Source: Oscillospiraceae bacterium (lineage in GTDB: Bacteria > Bacillota > Clostridia > Oscillospirales > UBA929). From it: DNA of 5,177 bases. Of this stretch, positions 1-5,177 are shown piece after piece. The stretch is taken from NCBI GenBank assembly GCA_031258665.1, contig JAIRML010000056.1, positions 1 to 5,177 of the forward strand, written 5' to 3'. Numbering within the stretch: the first letter of the stretch is position 1; the number at the start of each line of letters is the position of its first letter. The translations under genes were made by a program, and so were the position numbers. The notes below the pieces were generated by a model that had not been told where the DNA came from, ran no database searches, and was given only the letters and a program-made list of their open reading frames with translations.

Positions 1-77
1 TCCAGGGTCGGATCTCGTGCCAGGACCCTGCCGATCATGCGGTTTAAAATCACGTCAAACGTGATGTGCTCAAACAT
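1..77 (-). CDS. xkdT: Baseplate J-like protein XkdT, N-terminus only
   Basis: Twenty-five codons plus two bases are visible before the window ends. The peptide starts MFEHITFDVILNRMIGRVL and continues ARDPTL. The pattern M-(Y/F)-E-x-(I/M)-T-(F/Y)-x-x-I-L-x-R-M-(L/I) is typical of the first residues of XkdT/YqbT proteins, the gpJ/gp6-like wedge components that form the outer ring of contractile baseplates, and XkdT is the gene expected after XkdS. ATG 77-75 is chosen because GGAGG at 91-87 lies 9 nt upstream; a second in-frame ATG at 38-36 lacks a comparable site. The start lies inside the presumed full-length xkdS coding sequence, out of frame with it. Confidence 0.85.
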   Translation of the reverse strand, partial: MFEHITFDVILNRMIGRVLARDPTL

Positions 78-117
78 CCAACTCAACCTCCAAATCGCCA
101 AAAATCGTGTGCGCTCA
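70..117 (-). other. Conserved-looking 3' end of xkdS beyond an in-frame TGA
   Basis: After TGA 117-115 the same frame reads AHTIFGDLEVELDV and ends at a second TGA (72-70). This looks like the expected terminal strand of a gp25-like protein (pattern HTIFGD-x-x-x-E). With it the gene would be 131 codons and would overlap the XkdT start at 77 by 8 nt, like the other junctions here. The TGA replaces a single codon; TCA, CGA, AGA, GGA, TTA or TGG would each need one base change. Confidence 0.8.
87..91 (-). promoter_or_regulatory. Ribosome binding site of the XkdT gene
   Basis: GGAGG, spacer TTGAGTTGG (9 nt), then ATG 77. The site lies in the stretch beyond the in-frame TGA of xkdS. With that TGA, ribosomes translating xkdS stop 24 nt before the site instead of running over it, which may change coupling between the two genes. 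Confidence 0.7.
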
Positions 118-465
118 AAAGGTGACGTGAATGACATTCCCCCTCACGTCAAACTCGAAATCGTCTGTTCCCGTGATCCGCGTGTCCTGCGTGAGCGCCT
201 CGGTGACGCGCCGTTTGATCTCCGGCAGCGCGTAGGATGTCGGCTTCCCAAACAGATCCTTCAGTTCCACGCCGTAGTTCCACGAATAGATGATGTGCTC
301 GTACCGCTCGACGCTGAGGATCAGGTAGATCGCCTGCCTCACCGCGTCGCGCTTGTCTGTCAGGCCGGACACGGTGTTTGGCGGCGCATGGAGCTTATAT
401 GTCCGCGAGGGCAATTCGCTGAAATCGTAATCCACCCGCAGATCGTCGTTGTTGGCCGGGATCAC
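115..465 (-). CDS. xkdS: DUF2634 / gp25-like baseplate wedge protein XkdS, C-terminally shortened
   Basis: This is a wedge protein of the contractile baseplate, family DUF2634, related to T4 gp25, which nucleates sheath attachment. The 116 residues contain the typical order: an acidic N-terminus (DDLRVDYDFSELPSRTYKL), a segment with TDKRDAVRQAIYLILSVERY, the very typical YEHIIYSWNYGVELKDLFGK (54-73), PTSYALPEIKRRVTEALTQD and TRITGTDDFEFDVRGNVIHV. GTG 465 is the start, with GAGG at 476-473 and a 7-nt spacer. The frame stops at TGA 117-115 just after VIHVTF. Family members continue here with a final strand, and the same frame after this TGA does encode such a sequence (see the next entry). The protein therefore lacks about 15 terminal residues unless the stop is read through or is a sequence error. 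PBSX XkdS is about 144 residues, so 116 is short. Confidence 0.9.
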   Translation of the reverse strand: MIPANNDDLRVDYDFSELPSRTYKLHAPPNTVSGLTDKRDAVRQAIYLILSVERYEHIIYSWNYGVELKDLFGKPTSYALPEIKRRVTEALTQDTRITGTDDFEFDVRGNVIHVTF

Positions 466-469
466 ACAA

Positions 470-859
470 TCACCTCACTCTGTCCAGGACCACATACCGC
501 TGGCCGCCCTGTTCCATCAGCATGACGACTTTCTCACCCGCCTGCAGGCCGAGGTGTACGCGGAATGTCTTCTTCCCGGCGTACCCGTGGTCGTGGGAGG
601 AAAACGCCGCGTCGCCGCTGCCTCCGGATCGCGTTTCCGTCGTGTGGTCAACTGTCATGTCAACGTCGAAATCCCGCACCAGACTTGACAGCGTCAAGAA
701 ATCCTCTGTGAGCGTCATTTTCTGGTCCACCGCGATGGTGAGCGGCGCGGCGGACGTGACGGTGCCGAAACAAATCCCGGCCGGCGCGGAGGCGCGCACG
801 GCGTTCAGAGCCGTACGCTTGATCAACTCATGGAGCGCCGCCAGACTTGCGTCAGACAA
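470..859 (-). CDS. xkdR: DUF2577 family tail/baseplate protein XkdR
   Basis: This is a small protein (129 residues from the chosen start) of the XkdR/YqbR family, DUF2577, found in PBSX-type baseplate operons between the hub and gp25-like genes. It begins with a short helix (ASLAALHELIKRTALNAV) followed by beta-rich sequence with GICFGTVTSAAPLTIAVDQK, a Gly/Ser loop, the motif HDHGY at 89-93 and a C-terminal VVMLMEQGGQRYVVLDRV. The pattern is compatible with an OB-like barrel associated with the spike or hub, but that is inference. The start is uncertain: GTG at 868 overlaps the ribosome binding site GGAGG (872-868) itself, so TTG 859 (8-nt spacer) or TTG 862 (5-nt spacer) is more likely. I chose 859, giving an 8-nt overlap with the hub gene. 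The next gene starts after a 4-nt gap. Confidence 0.87.
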   Translation of the reverse strand: MSDASLAALHELIKRTALNAVRASAPAGICFGTVTSAAPLTIAVDQKMTLTEDFLTLSSLVRDFDVDMTVDHTTETRSGGSGDAAFSSHDHGYAGKKTFRVHLGLQAGEKVVMLMEQGGQRYVVLDRVR

Positions 860-1808
860 CAAACTCACCTCCGATCAGCGTCAAATCCATCGTGTGCTCA
901 TCGAAGGCAAAGGTGTGCTTCACGCGCTCCACCATCATGCGGCTGCCGACCGTGATGTCGCCGAGCTCCAGCCGCACGATGACGGTAGAACCGGCCCGAA
1001 CACGGGGGTCTCCGAAGGTGTTTTGCACTGTCAGATTCCGTGTCTTCGCGTTGTACAGCGCAAGAAGTCCATCCGCTTTCAGCTTGCCCAGGGCCGGGTT
1101 GGTGATGACGTCGTAATACTGGAGAACCCCCCAGCGGTTTATGTTGCCGCCGTCCTGCGCGGCGTACACGTCCCGTGTTCCGGTCTCTTCGTTGTCGTAG
1201 GTGAGCTTTATCCTGTTGTATGTGTCACTGTCGATGCTGGAGGTGTAGTCGAAGTTCGCCCCGCTCTCGTCGTCGATGATGAGATCGAGCGCCAACGATT
1301 CGACGGCCCGCAGGCTCAGAGCGCCGAAGTCGTCATAGAGCACGTACATTTTTCCCCGTTGAAACAGCGTCTCATCCAGGGCGCTTTGGATGATGTCAAC
1401 CAGCGTGCGGCCCTGCTCGGCTTTTTTCGGGATCTTATATTTCGTATCTTCCAGTGTGCCCACGGAAAGCCGGAAATCTTCGGCGATCATCCGGACCAAC
1501 TCGGTCGCCGTTTTGTTTTTGTACACATAGGTGTCTTTGTTCTTCAGGTAGCGCATTTGATCGTAGGCCGTGACCTTGATCCGGTGCTCTTTGTCCCGCT
1601 GCTTGGTGAATACAAAGCCGTAGAACAGCCCCCGACCGTCCGCCCTGAGGGAAACGGAGTCCCCCTCCGTGAAATTGAGCGTCGGATCTTTCATGGCGGT
1701 AAACGACAGTTTGCCTGGGCTGCCCTTTCGCTCCCATTCGAGTGTCACGCCCTCCTCCGCGATCGGCGTATAAATCGTGCCGCCGTGCTGGATGTTCAAC
1801 TCAATCAT
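852..1808 (-). CDS. xkdQ: Baseplate hub protein XkdQ (gp27/gpD-like)
   Basis: This 318-residue protein matches the XkdQ/YqbQ family in length (about 325) and in position between the LysM protein and the DUF2577 protein. Members are related to the T4 gp27 / P2 gpD hub, a trimeric ring joining the tail tube to the spike. Visible features include an N-terminal beta-rich part (IQHGGTIYTPIAEEGVTLEW, GSPGKLSFTAM), a typical segment GLFYGFVFTKQRD, the block ITAYDQMRYLKNKDTYVYKN-like near 95-110, and a C-terminal region with DPRVRAGSTVIVRLELGDI followed by VKHTFAFDEHTMDLTL. ATG 1808-1806 is used because it gives the 4-nt ATGA overlap with the upstream gene. The frame stays open to 1934, but that extension is LysM coding sequence read in another frame. 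The ribosome binding site is weak (GCAGGTG), so reinitiation from the upstream gene is likely. No disruption is visible. Confidence 0.92.
   Translation of the reverse strand: MIELNIQHGGTIYTPIAEEGVTLEWERKGSPGKLSFTAMKDPTLNFTEGDSVSLRADGRGLFYGFVFTKQRDKEHRIKVTAYDQMRYLKNKDTYVYKNKTATELVRMIAEDFRLSVGTLEDTKYKIPKKAEQGRTLVDIIQSALDETLFQRGKMYVLYDDFGALSLRAVESLALDLIIDDESGANFDYTSSIDSDTYNRIKLTYDNEETGTRDVYAAQDGGNINRWGVLQYYDVITNPALGKLKADGLLALYNAKTRNLTVQNTFGDPRVRAGSTVIVRLELGDITVGSRMMVERVKHTFAFDEHTMDLTLIGGEFVV
868..872 (-). promoter_or_regulatory. Ribosome binding site of the DUF2577 gene, inside the hub gene
   Basis: GGAGG followed by TGAGT then TTG TTG. The last G of the site is the first base of the in-frame GTG (868), so that GTG cannot be the start used with this site. 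One of the two adjacent TTG codons (862 or 859) fits normal spacing. Confidence 0.75.
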
Positions 1809-2467
1809 GGCAATGTCAGCACCTGCCCCGCGTAAATGAGATTCGGGTTTTTGATCTTGTCCTTGTTGAGCCGGTAGATCTCCATGTACTTTGACCCGTC
1901 TCCCAAAAACTTTTTCGCGATATTCCAAAGGCAATCGCCCTTGACGACCGTGTACGTCTTGACTTTCGGCGCGCTCTGCGCCGGGCGCTGTGTCGTGGTC
2001 TGCACCGTCGCGGTCCCCGTGGACCCCGTGGCCGCGGGCATGATCTTTTGCGTCTTTGTCCCGTACGGCACATATTGCCGCAGGGTAATCGCAAGCGTCA
2101 GATCAAAGCCGTCCTCGGCGTCTTCGGCGATCGTGTATTCTTCAAGCGCCACCGTGATATTGGTATCAAACAGCAGCTTACCGGACGGCAGCGCGCGCGA
2201 GCAAATGAACTGAAAGGGCTTTTTTTCGGTCTTCAGTTGTTCCAGCTTGCCCAGATAGTAGTCCGCGGACCGCAGCCCGCCCGCGTAGGGGACCGGCGTC
2301 TGCGGGATGGGCATCTTGAAGCTGATCTCGCTGAGCCCTGGGCGCTTTACGATGTTCACCTCGCCCTCGTGGATCAGTGTGACGGTCTTGTTCTGGTTCT
2401 TGATCTTGAGCTCCAGGGAGGGGGGCGGGACCGGCAGTCGCATGTCGTCCAGGTAAAATGCATACAT
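1805..2467 (-). CDS. xkdP: LysM domain baseplate/tail protein XkdP
   Basis: This is a 220-residue structural protein of the contractile tail hub. Residues 1 to about 140 form the XkdP-type N-terminal domain; they include LPVPPPSLELKI, the stretch MPIPQTPVPYAGG and, near 103-131, a strand-rich region ending ITLRQYVPYG. A low-complexity linker rich in A, T, Q and P (about 141-168) leads to a LysM domain at 170-219, with YTVVKGDCLWNIAKKFLGD, NKDKIKNPNLIYAGQVLTLP and the usual core hydrophobics. In tail proteins of this type the LysM fold is thought to hold the hub together or contact the tube end rather than act as a lysin; T4 gp53 and phage-like contractile systems have comparable LysM parts. 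There is no signal peptide. ATG at 2467 overlaps the tape measure stop (TGATG), with GGAGGGG about 11 nt upstream, so translation is probably coupled. The 3' end overlaps the hub gene by 4 nt (ATGA). Confidence 0.92.
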   Translation of the reverse strand: MYAFYLDDMRLPVPPPSLELKIKNQNKTVTLIHEGEVNIVKRPGLSEISFKMPIPQTPVPYAGGLRSADYYLGKLEQLKTEKKPFQFICSRALPSGKLLFDTNITVALEEYTIAEDAEDGFDLTLAITLRQYVPYGTKTQKIMPAATGSTGTATVQTTTQRPAQSAPKVKTYTVVKGDCLWNIAKKFLGDGSKYMEIYRLNKDKIKNPNLIYAGQVLTLP

Positions 2468-4566
2468 CAGTTGTGGTCCCCCTCCGCGGCGATGGCGACC
2501 GCCTCCCGCAGTCCTGCGTTGAGCCGCCGGATCACGCCGTCGATGTCAGCCCCATCGCTGAGACTGTTTGTGTTGTTTTGGATCACGGACACCCGCGCGG
2601 TGGTGTACCGGTTGACGACATCCCGCTCCGCGATGTCCCGGAGGTACTTCAAGTCCTCCTCGGTGATCTCGAGCGCGTCGCGAATGTCCGCGGTGTTGCC
2701 GGCGATCTCCACAAGGTATTTGCTGTCACTGTTTCCGTTCCCGTTCCCGCCGGGGTCCCCGCTGCCGGGGCCCGCGAAAAGCCCGTTTAGGTCCTCCATA
2801 AGGCCGCCCCAAAACTTATCTATATCTTCTCGAAGCTCCGCGCCCGCCTCATGGCCCTTCTTCCACGATTCCTCCCACCAATTTTCATTGGTGATGTTGT
2901 TGGCGATGCGAAAGCGCCGAAGCAGGTTCCTGATCGGGAGTGTATTCTCCTCGAAGGGCCGCGCGAAGGCGGCCGCGATGTCCTGGTACGCGCCCTTCGA
3001 GTTCTCCAGTACCGCCGCCTTGTGCGCGTGGGTCGTAATGCCGCGGCTGAGCCCGGATGTGTCTAGGTCGATGCCCGGGAGATTGTTCAGGGCGTCGGCG
3101 ATGGTCTTCACCCCGGTCAAAAAGGTGGCGACAAACGTGTGGAGCTTCTGCGCGGCGGTGATAAACGCGTTTTCGAACGCCGTCGCGATGTTCTCTTTCA
3201 GCGCCGCGGCAGCGCCTGAGATGCCCTCGAAAACCTGCGCCGCGACAGCGCCGAGATCTTCGAAGAACAGGGATACCTGTCTGAGCATGGCGCCGATATG
3301 CTTAAAATACCCTCCGATGGCGTAGAGCCCCCCGAGGATCTGTTCGGGGAAGGTGAGAAGCAGATAGACGAGCCCCGCGAGCGCAAGAAACACAATGCCG
3401 ATGGGCGAGAACAGGGCGGTCAGCGCGGTCTTCACCGCGTTCAGGCCCTCGGCGGCGACAAGTATCGCTTTGATCGCGACAACGGCCGCGAGGACGCTCG
3501 TGAGAATGGGTTCGATTTTCGTCCAATTCTCACGCACATAGTCGTAGATGTCGACAAAGCCGTTGTAGGCTTTCATGAGGGCCGTCGCGAGGGCCGCCGC
3601 CAGCCCGGTGACCGCGGAGATGCCGCGTTGGAACGCGTCACTGTTGGCAAAATCGCTGAGCTTGTCGAAGACCGGCGCAAAGGCCGCCGCCGCGCCGTCT
3701 TTGATTTTTCGCCAGGCGTCGGCGAACGTCTTAGGCATACTCTCGGCCATTTCGTCGATGAGATCCCCCGACGCGAAGAGCCCGTTGACAAGATGCTGCG
3801 GCAGGAGCTTCCCCTCCTCCGCCATCTTGCGCAGTTCGCCTATGGATTTCCCCAGGTACTGGGCGAGCTTCCCCGCCGCGGTCGGCGCGTTTTCCATGAA
3901 TGAGTTGAACTCATCCCCACGAAACACCCCGGAGGCGATGGCCTGCGTGATCTGTTTCGTCGCCGCGGCCACGGTTTGCGCGTCGGCGTTGTCGATCAGA
4001 AAGGACTTGCCCAACAGTTCCGTAAACCGCGACGCCGCGTCGAGGCTCTTGAATGCGCCTCCGGAGTTCATGAGCATTTTGACGGCGGAACCGGCGAAGT
4101 CGGCGAAAGAGGCTCTCGACCGGTCGGCGGCGGCGCGCAGCGTCTCCATGGCCGCCGCCGCGTCGGCCCCCGCGGGCAGGACAAGCTTGAGGCGCGCCTC
4201 CAGCCCGGACAGGCTGTCCGACGTCTCCAGGATGGACCGCCCCAGCCACAGGGCGCCTGTGACGCTCACAAGGCGCCGGAGCGCCAAGGCGAGCCCGCCG
4301 GCGTGTTGATTCCCCGTCAGCAGCTGTTTGTTGAAGGCCCTCTGGTTTTGTTCGGCGGATTTGACCGCGCGCGCCGTGCCGTCCACCGACTGCCGCACGT
4401 TCTGCGCGGCCCCCGCCGCGCCGCCCAGGGCCGCCGTATTCACCGGCGCTGCGCTCGCCCGCTCAAGCGTGTGGAACGCCCGCGCGGCTCTGTCCGCGGT
4501 GGAGATGACGGCTTTCATGGGCGTGGAAAACCCGTCCATGAGTCTGATCGAGCCTTGCAGTGTCAC
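2467..4566 (-). CDS. Phage tail tape measure protein (XkdO-like)
   Basis: This protein sets tail length by spanning the tube lumen during assembly. It has 699 residues from a GTG start at 4566. Residues about 105-285 match the conserved N-terminal tape measure domain (TIGR02675 type), including FRGDEFNSFMENAPTAAGKL and the segment ELRKMAEEGKLLPQHLVNGL. Two hydrophobic helices follow at about 353-372 and 387-405, as in tape measures that insert in the host membrane. Alanine-rich helical sequence runs to about 540. A Gly/Asn/Pro/Ser linker at about 599-616 leads to a compact C-terminal block with EITEEDLKYLRDIAERD and VINxNTN-like motifs, which I recall at the end of clostridial tape measures. 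I see no peptidase or lysozyme motif. The start is chosen because GGAGGG at 4579-4574 sits 7 nt upstream of the GTG; a TTG at 4599 in the same frame lacks such a site. The protein is much shorter than PBSX XkdO (over 1,300 residues). It lies 39 nt after the chaperone fusion stop and overlaps the next gene by 1 nt. Confidence 0.93.
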   Translation of the reverse strand: MTLQGSIRLMDGFSTPMKAVISTADRAARAFHTLERASAAPVNTAALGGAAGAAQNVRQSVDGTARAVKSAEQNQRAFNKQLLTGNQHAGGLALALRRLVSVTGALWLGRSILETSDSLSGLEARLKLVLPAGADAAAAMETLRAAADRSRASFADFAGSAVKMLMNSGGAFKSLDAASRFTELLGKSFLIDNADAQTVAAATKQITQAIASGVFRGDEFNSFMENAPTAAGKLAQYLGKSIGELRKMAEEGKLLPQHLVNGLFASGDLIDEMAESMPKTFADAWRKIKDGAAAAFAPVFDKLSDFANSDAFQRGISAVTGLAAALATALMKAYNGFVDIYDYVRENWTKIEPILTSVLAAVVAIKAILVAAEGLNAVKTALTALFSPIGIVFLALAGLVYLLLTFPEQILGGLYAIGGYFKHIGAMLRQVSLFFEDLGAVAAQVFEGISGAAAALKENIATAFENAFITAAQKLHTFVATFLTGVKTIADALNNLPGIDLDTSGLSRGITTHAHKAAVLENSKGAYQDIAAAFARPFEENTLPIRNLLRRFRIANNITNENWWEESWKKGHEAGAELREDIDKFWGGLMEDLNGLFAGPGSGDPGGNGNGNSDSKYLVEIAGNTADIRDALEITEEDLKYLRDIAERDVVNRYTTARVSVIQNNTNSLSDGADIDGVIRRLNAGLREAVAIAAEGDHN

Positions 4567-4573
4567 GCCGTAT

Positions 4574-4579
4574 CCCTCC
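4574..4579 (-). promoter_or_regulatory. Ribosome binding site of the tape measure gene
   Basis: GGAGGG with a 7-nt spacer (ATACGGC) precedes GTG 4566-4564. It decides the start in favour of this GTG over the TTG at 4599, which would place the site inside the coding region. Confidence 0.8.
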
Positions 4580-4605
4580 GTCCGGTGGCAGGGGATCAAA
4601 AGCCC

Positions 4606-4788
4606 CTACCCCCGCTTTCGTTTCAGTTCGCGCGCCTGTTTCTTCTCGGCCTCAATCCGAAGCTGGACAGACGCCGCGATGAAGGCCCGCTCCTGGCGCG
4701 GCAGGTTTGTGTACTTGCTGGGTTCCCAGTGAAATTCGTGGAGGCAATAGTAGGCGATGTTCGCCTCACCGTCGCCCCCGTTGATCAG
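4606..4788 (-). CDS. -1 frame extension of the tail assembly chaperone (gpGT-like fusion C-terminus)
   Basis: This reading frame adds 60 residues to the XkdN-like protein when ribosomes slip by -1 at 4794-4788. It starts by decoding CTG at 4788-4786 and ends at TAG 4608-4606. The peptide begins LINGGDGEANIAYYCLHEFH and continues with WEPSKYTNLP, RQERAFIAASVQ and a basic end rich in K, R, E and Q (AEKKQARELKRKRG). The pattern W-x-P-x-x-(Y/F)-x-x-L-P-x-x-E-(R/K)-A-F-I-x-A-(S/A) is what I recall in the small protein found between chaperone and tape measure in XkdN-type prophages. The same frame has a TGA at 4815-4813, and no ATG, GTG or TTG lies between that stop and the end. Independent initiation is therefore unlikely, and the fusion (about 190 residues from the window edge) is the probable product. 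By analogy with lambda gpGT, the T part would bind tail tube subunits. Confidence 0.85.
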   Translation of the reverse strand: MINGGDGEANIAYYCLHEFHWEPSKYTNLPRQERAFIAASVQLRIEAEKKQARELKRKRG

Positions 4789-5177
4789 TTTTTTGCCTCG
4801 TCCACCTCGTCTTCAAAGGTGGCGTCAAACCCGTTGACTTCCTGGATCTTGCCCAGGTATTGGGCGTATTCGCCCGGCGTCAGCATGACTTTGAGCAGCT
4901 GGTCCGCGCTCATGGCGCCGTAACTGTTTTGCAGCTCCGCGTCGTTGAGGTTGGGGAACACCGTGCACGAGGCCGCCAGCTTGCCCACGTAGTCATTGAA
5001 GTCTGTGTCGGCGGTGTACTGCCCCCGCCGACCCACGACGGGGACGCGCTTGGTGGCGGCCTTCCTGAGGGCCTCATCCTCCACGGAGGTAATCGCCCGA
5101 ATCTCCCACGCCACCGGGTTTTTCTTCTCGTCCACAAAACGCTTGGACGCCACGTATTTGACATTCTCCGTCTTCAC
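4785..5177 (-). CDS. xkdN: XkdN-like phage tail assembly chaperone (zero-frame product, 5' end probably cut off)
   Basis: This is the short product of the tail assembly chaperone gene, the functional counterpart of lambda gpG. Such proteins bind the tape measure during tail assembly and are absent from the mature particle. The 130 visible residues resemble XkdN-like proteins of clostridial prophages: a segment beginning VSKRF-like (here VASKRFVDEKKNPVAWEIRA), then a TKRVPV segment, a CTVFPNLNDAELQNSYG block and the acidic tail FEDEVDEAKN. The first codon at the window edge is GTG, with no room to see a ribosome binding site. Family members usually have a few more residues ahead of this point, so I treat it as 5'-partial. 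The gene lies directly upstream of the tape measure, the standard position. Its last sense codons, GCA AAA AAC before TGA, form a -1 slippery site, so a fraction of ribosomes should make a longer fusion. Recognition is from memory of the family, without a search. Confidence 0.85.
   Translation of the reverse strand: MKTENVKYVASKRFVDEKKNPVAWEIRAITSVEDEALRKAATKRVPVVGRRGQYTADTDFNDYVGKLAASCTVFPNLNDAELQNSYGAMSADQLLKVMLTPGEYAQYLGKIQEVNGFDATFEDEVDEAKN
4788..4794 (-). promoter_or_regulatory. Programmed -1 ribosomal frameshift site A AAA AAC with flanking stimulators
   Basis: The zero-frame codons GCA AAA AAC TGA contain the heptamer A_AAA_AAC in the correct register for tandem -1 slippage, with the stop immediately after it. 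A Shine-Dalgarno-like GAGGTGG lies at 4808-4802, 7 nt upstream, which resembles the internal stimulator of E. coli dnaX. Downstream, AGGCGA (4766-4761) can pair with TCGCCT (4757-4752) across a 3-nt loop, and GT/AC pairs extend the stem to 4769-4750 around a bulged G at 4767. A competing stem, GGCGA 4776-4772 with TCGCC 4757-4753, lies closer to the heptamer. Which stem forms, and whether either stimulates, is inference. Confidence 0.85.

Noticed and set aside
70..117. Genetic code with UGA as a sense codon, to explain the xkdS stop
   Set aside because: The chaperone, tape measure, XkdP, XkdQ and XkdR genes all end with TGA exactly at normal gene junctions, so UGA works as a stop here.
37..525. 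Plus-strand open frame (162 codons) opposite XkdS
   Set aside because: It is antisense to a clear DUF2634 gene, and no plausible protein family is recognisable.
522..1835. Long plus-strand open frame (437 codons)
   Set aside because: It lies opposite the hub and DUF2577 genes, whose minus-strand products are recognisable family members with overlapping starts and ribosome binding sites. The plus-strand product has no family resemblance and arises from G+C-rich codon bias.
1809..1934. Upstream extension of the hub protein by 42 residues
   Set aside because: This stretch is LysM coding sequence in another frame. ATG 1808 gives a typical ATGA overlap and matches the usual XkdQ length.
2048..3325. 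Long plus-strand open frame (425 codons) across the XkdP gene and the end of the tape measure
   Set aside because: The translation is low-complexity and Ser/Arg/Pro-rich, with no motif, and is antisense to well-supported genes.
4567..4599. Upstream TTG start that would lengthen the tape measure by 11 residues
   Set aside because: The extra residues cover the GGAGGG ribosome binding site, and no comparable site precedes the TTG.
4750..4769. Hairpin as a transcription terminator
   Set aside because: No T-run follows on the minus strand, and the hairpin lies inside the -1 frame extension, so a role in frameshifting fits better.
3976..4923. Plus-strand open frame (315 codons) over the tape measure and chaperone
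   Set aside because: It is antisense to the tape measure N-terminus and the frameshift region. It is Arg/Gly-rich with no recognisable domain.

Overview
The window is a stretch of phage or prophage late genes encoding the tail and baseplate of a contractile (myovirus-like) particle. Every gene I support is on the minus strand, so transcription runs from position 5177 down to 1. The gene order matches the PBSX (xkd) / skin-element (yqb) tail module of Firmicutes: XkdN-like tail assembly chaperone, tape measure (XkdO-like), LysM protein (XkdP), hub protein (XkdQ), DUF2577 protein (XkdR), DUF2634/gp25-like wedge protein (XkdS), and the start of the baseplate J-like protein (XkdT). The host is probably a G+C-rich member of the Clostridia (for example an Oscillospirales relative). 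I infer this from the xkd-type gene order, strong GGAGG ribosome binding sites, frequent GTG/TTG starts and a G+C-rich base composition; it is not proven.

Layout, in transcription order. (1) 5177-4785: most of an XkdN-like chaperone, probably cut at its N-terminus by the window edge. (2) 4788-4606: a 60-codon -1 frame with no start codon of its own. It is entered through a canonical A AAA AAC slippery heptamer immediately before the chaperone's TGA stop, giving a G/GT-type fusion product. (3) 4566-2467: a 699-residue tape measure protein with a GTG start. (4) 2467-1805: a LysM-tailed XkdP-like protein. (5) 1808-852: the hub protein. (6) 859-470: the DUF2577 protein. (7) 465-115: the gp25-like wedge protein, cut short by an in-frame TGA; 14 more conserved-looking codons continue in the same frame to a second TGA at 72-70. 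(8) 77-1: the first 25 codons of an XkdT-like baseplate protein.

The genes form one tightly packed operon. Most junctions overlap by 1 to 8 nt or are separated by a few nt, so translation is probably coupled. The chaperone and its frameshifted form would load the tape measure and recruit tube subunits. XkdP, XkdQ and XkdR would build the central hub and spike, and XkdS and XkdT the surrounding wedges. No promoter, terminator, RNA gene, repeat array or mobile element is visible, and no stretch over 300 bases lacks a gene. The window alone cannot tell a complete phage, a defective prophage and a phage-tail-like bacteriocin apart.

I found no new biological system. The two observations most worth following up are the well-formed programmed -1 frameshift site and the in-frame stop near the end of the gp25-like gene.
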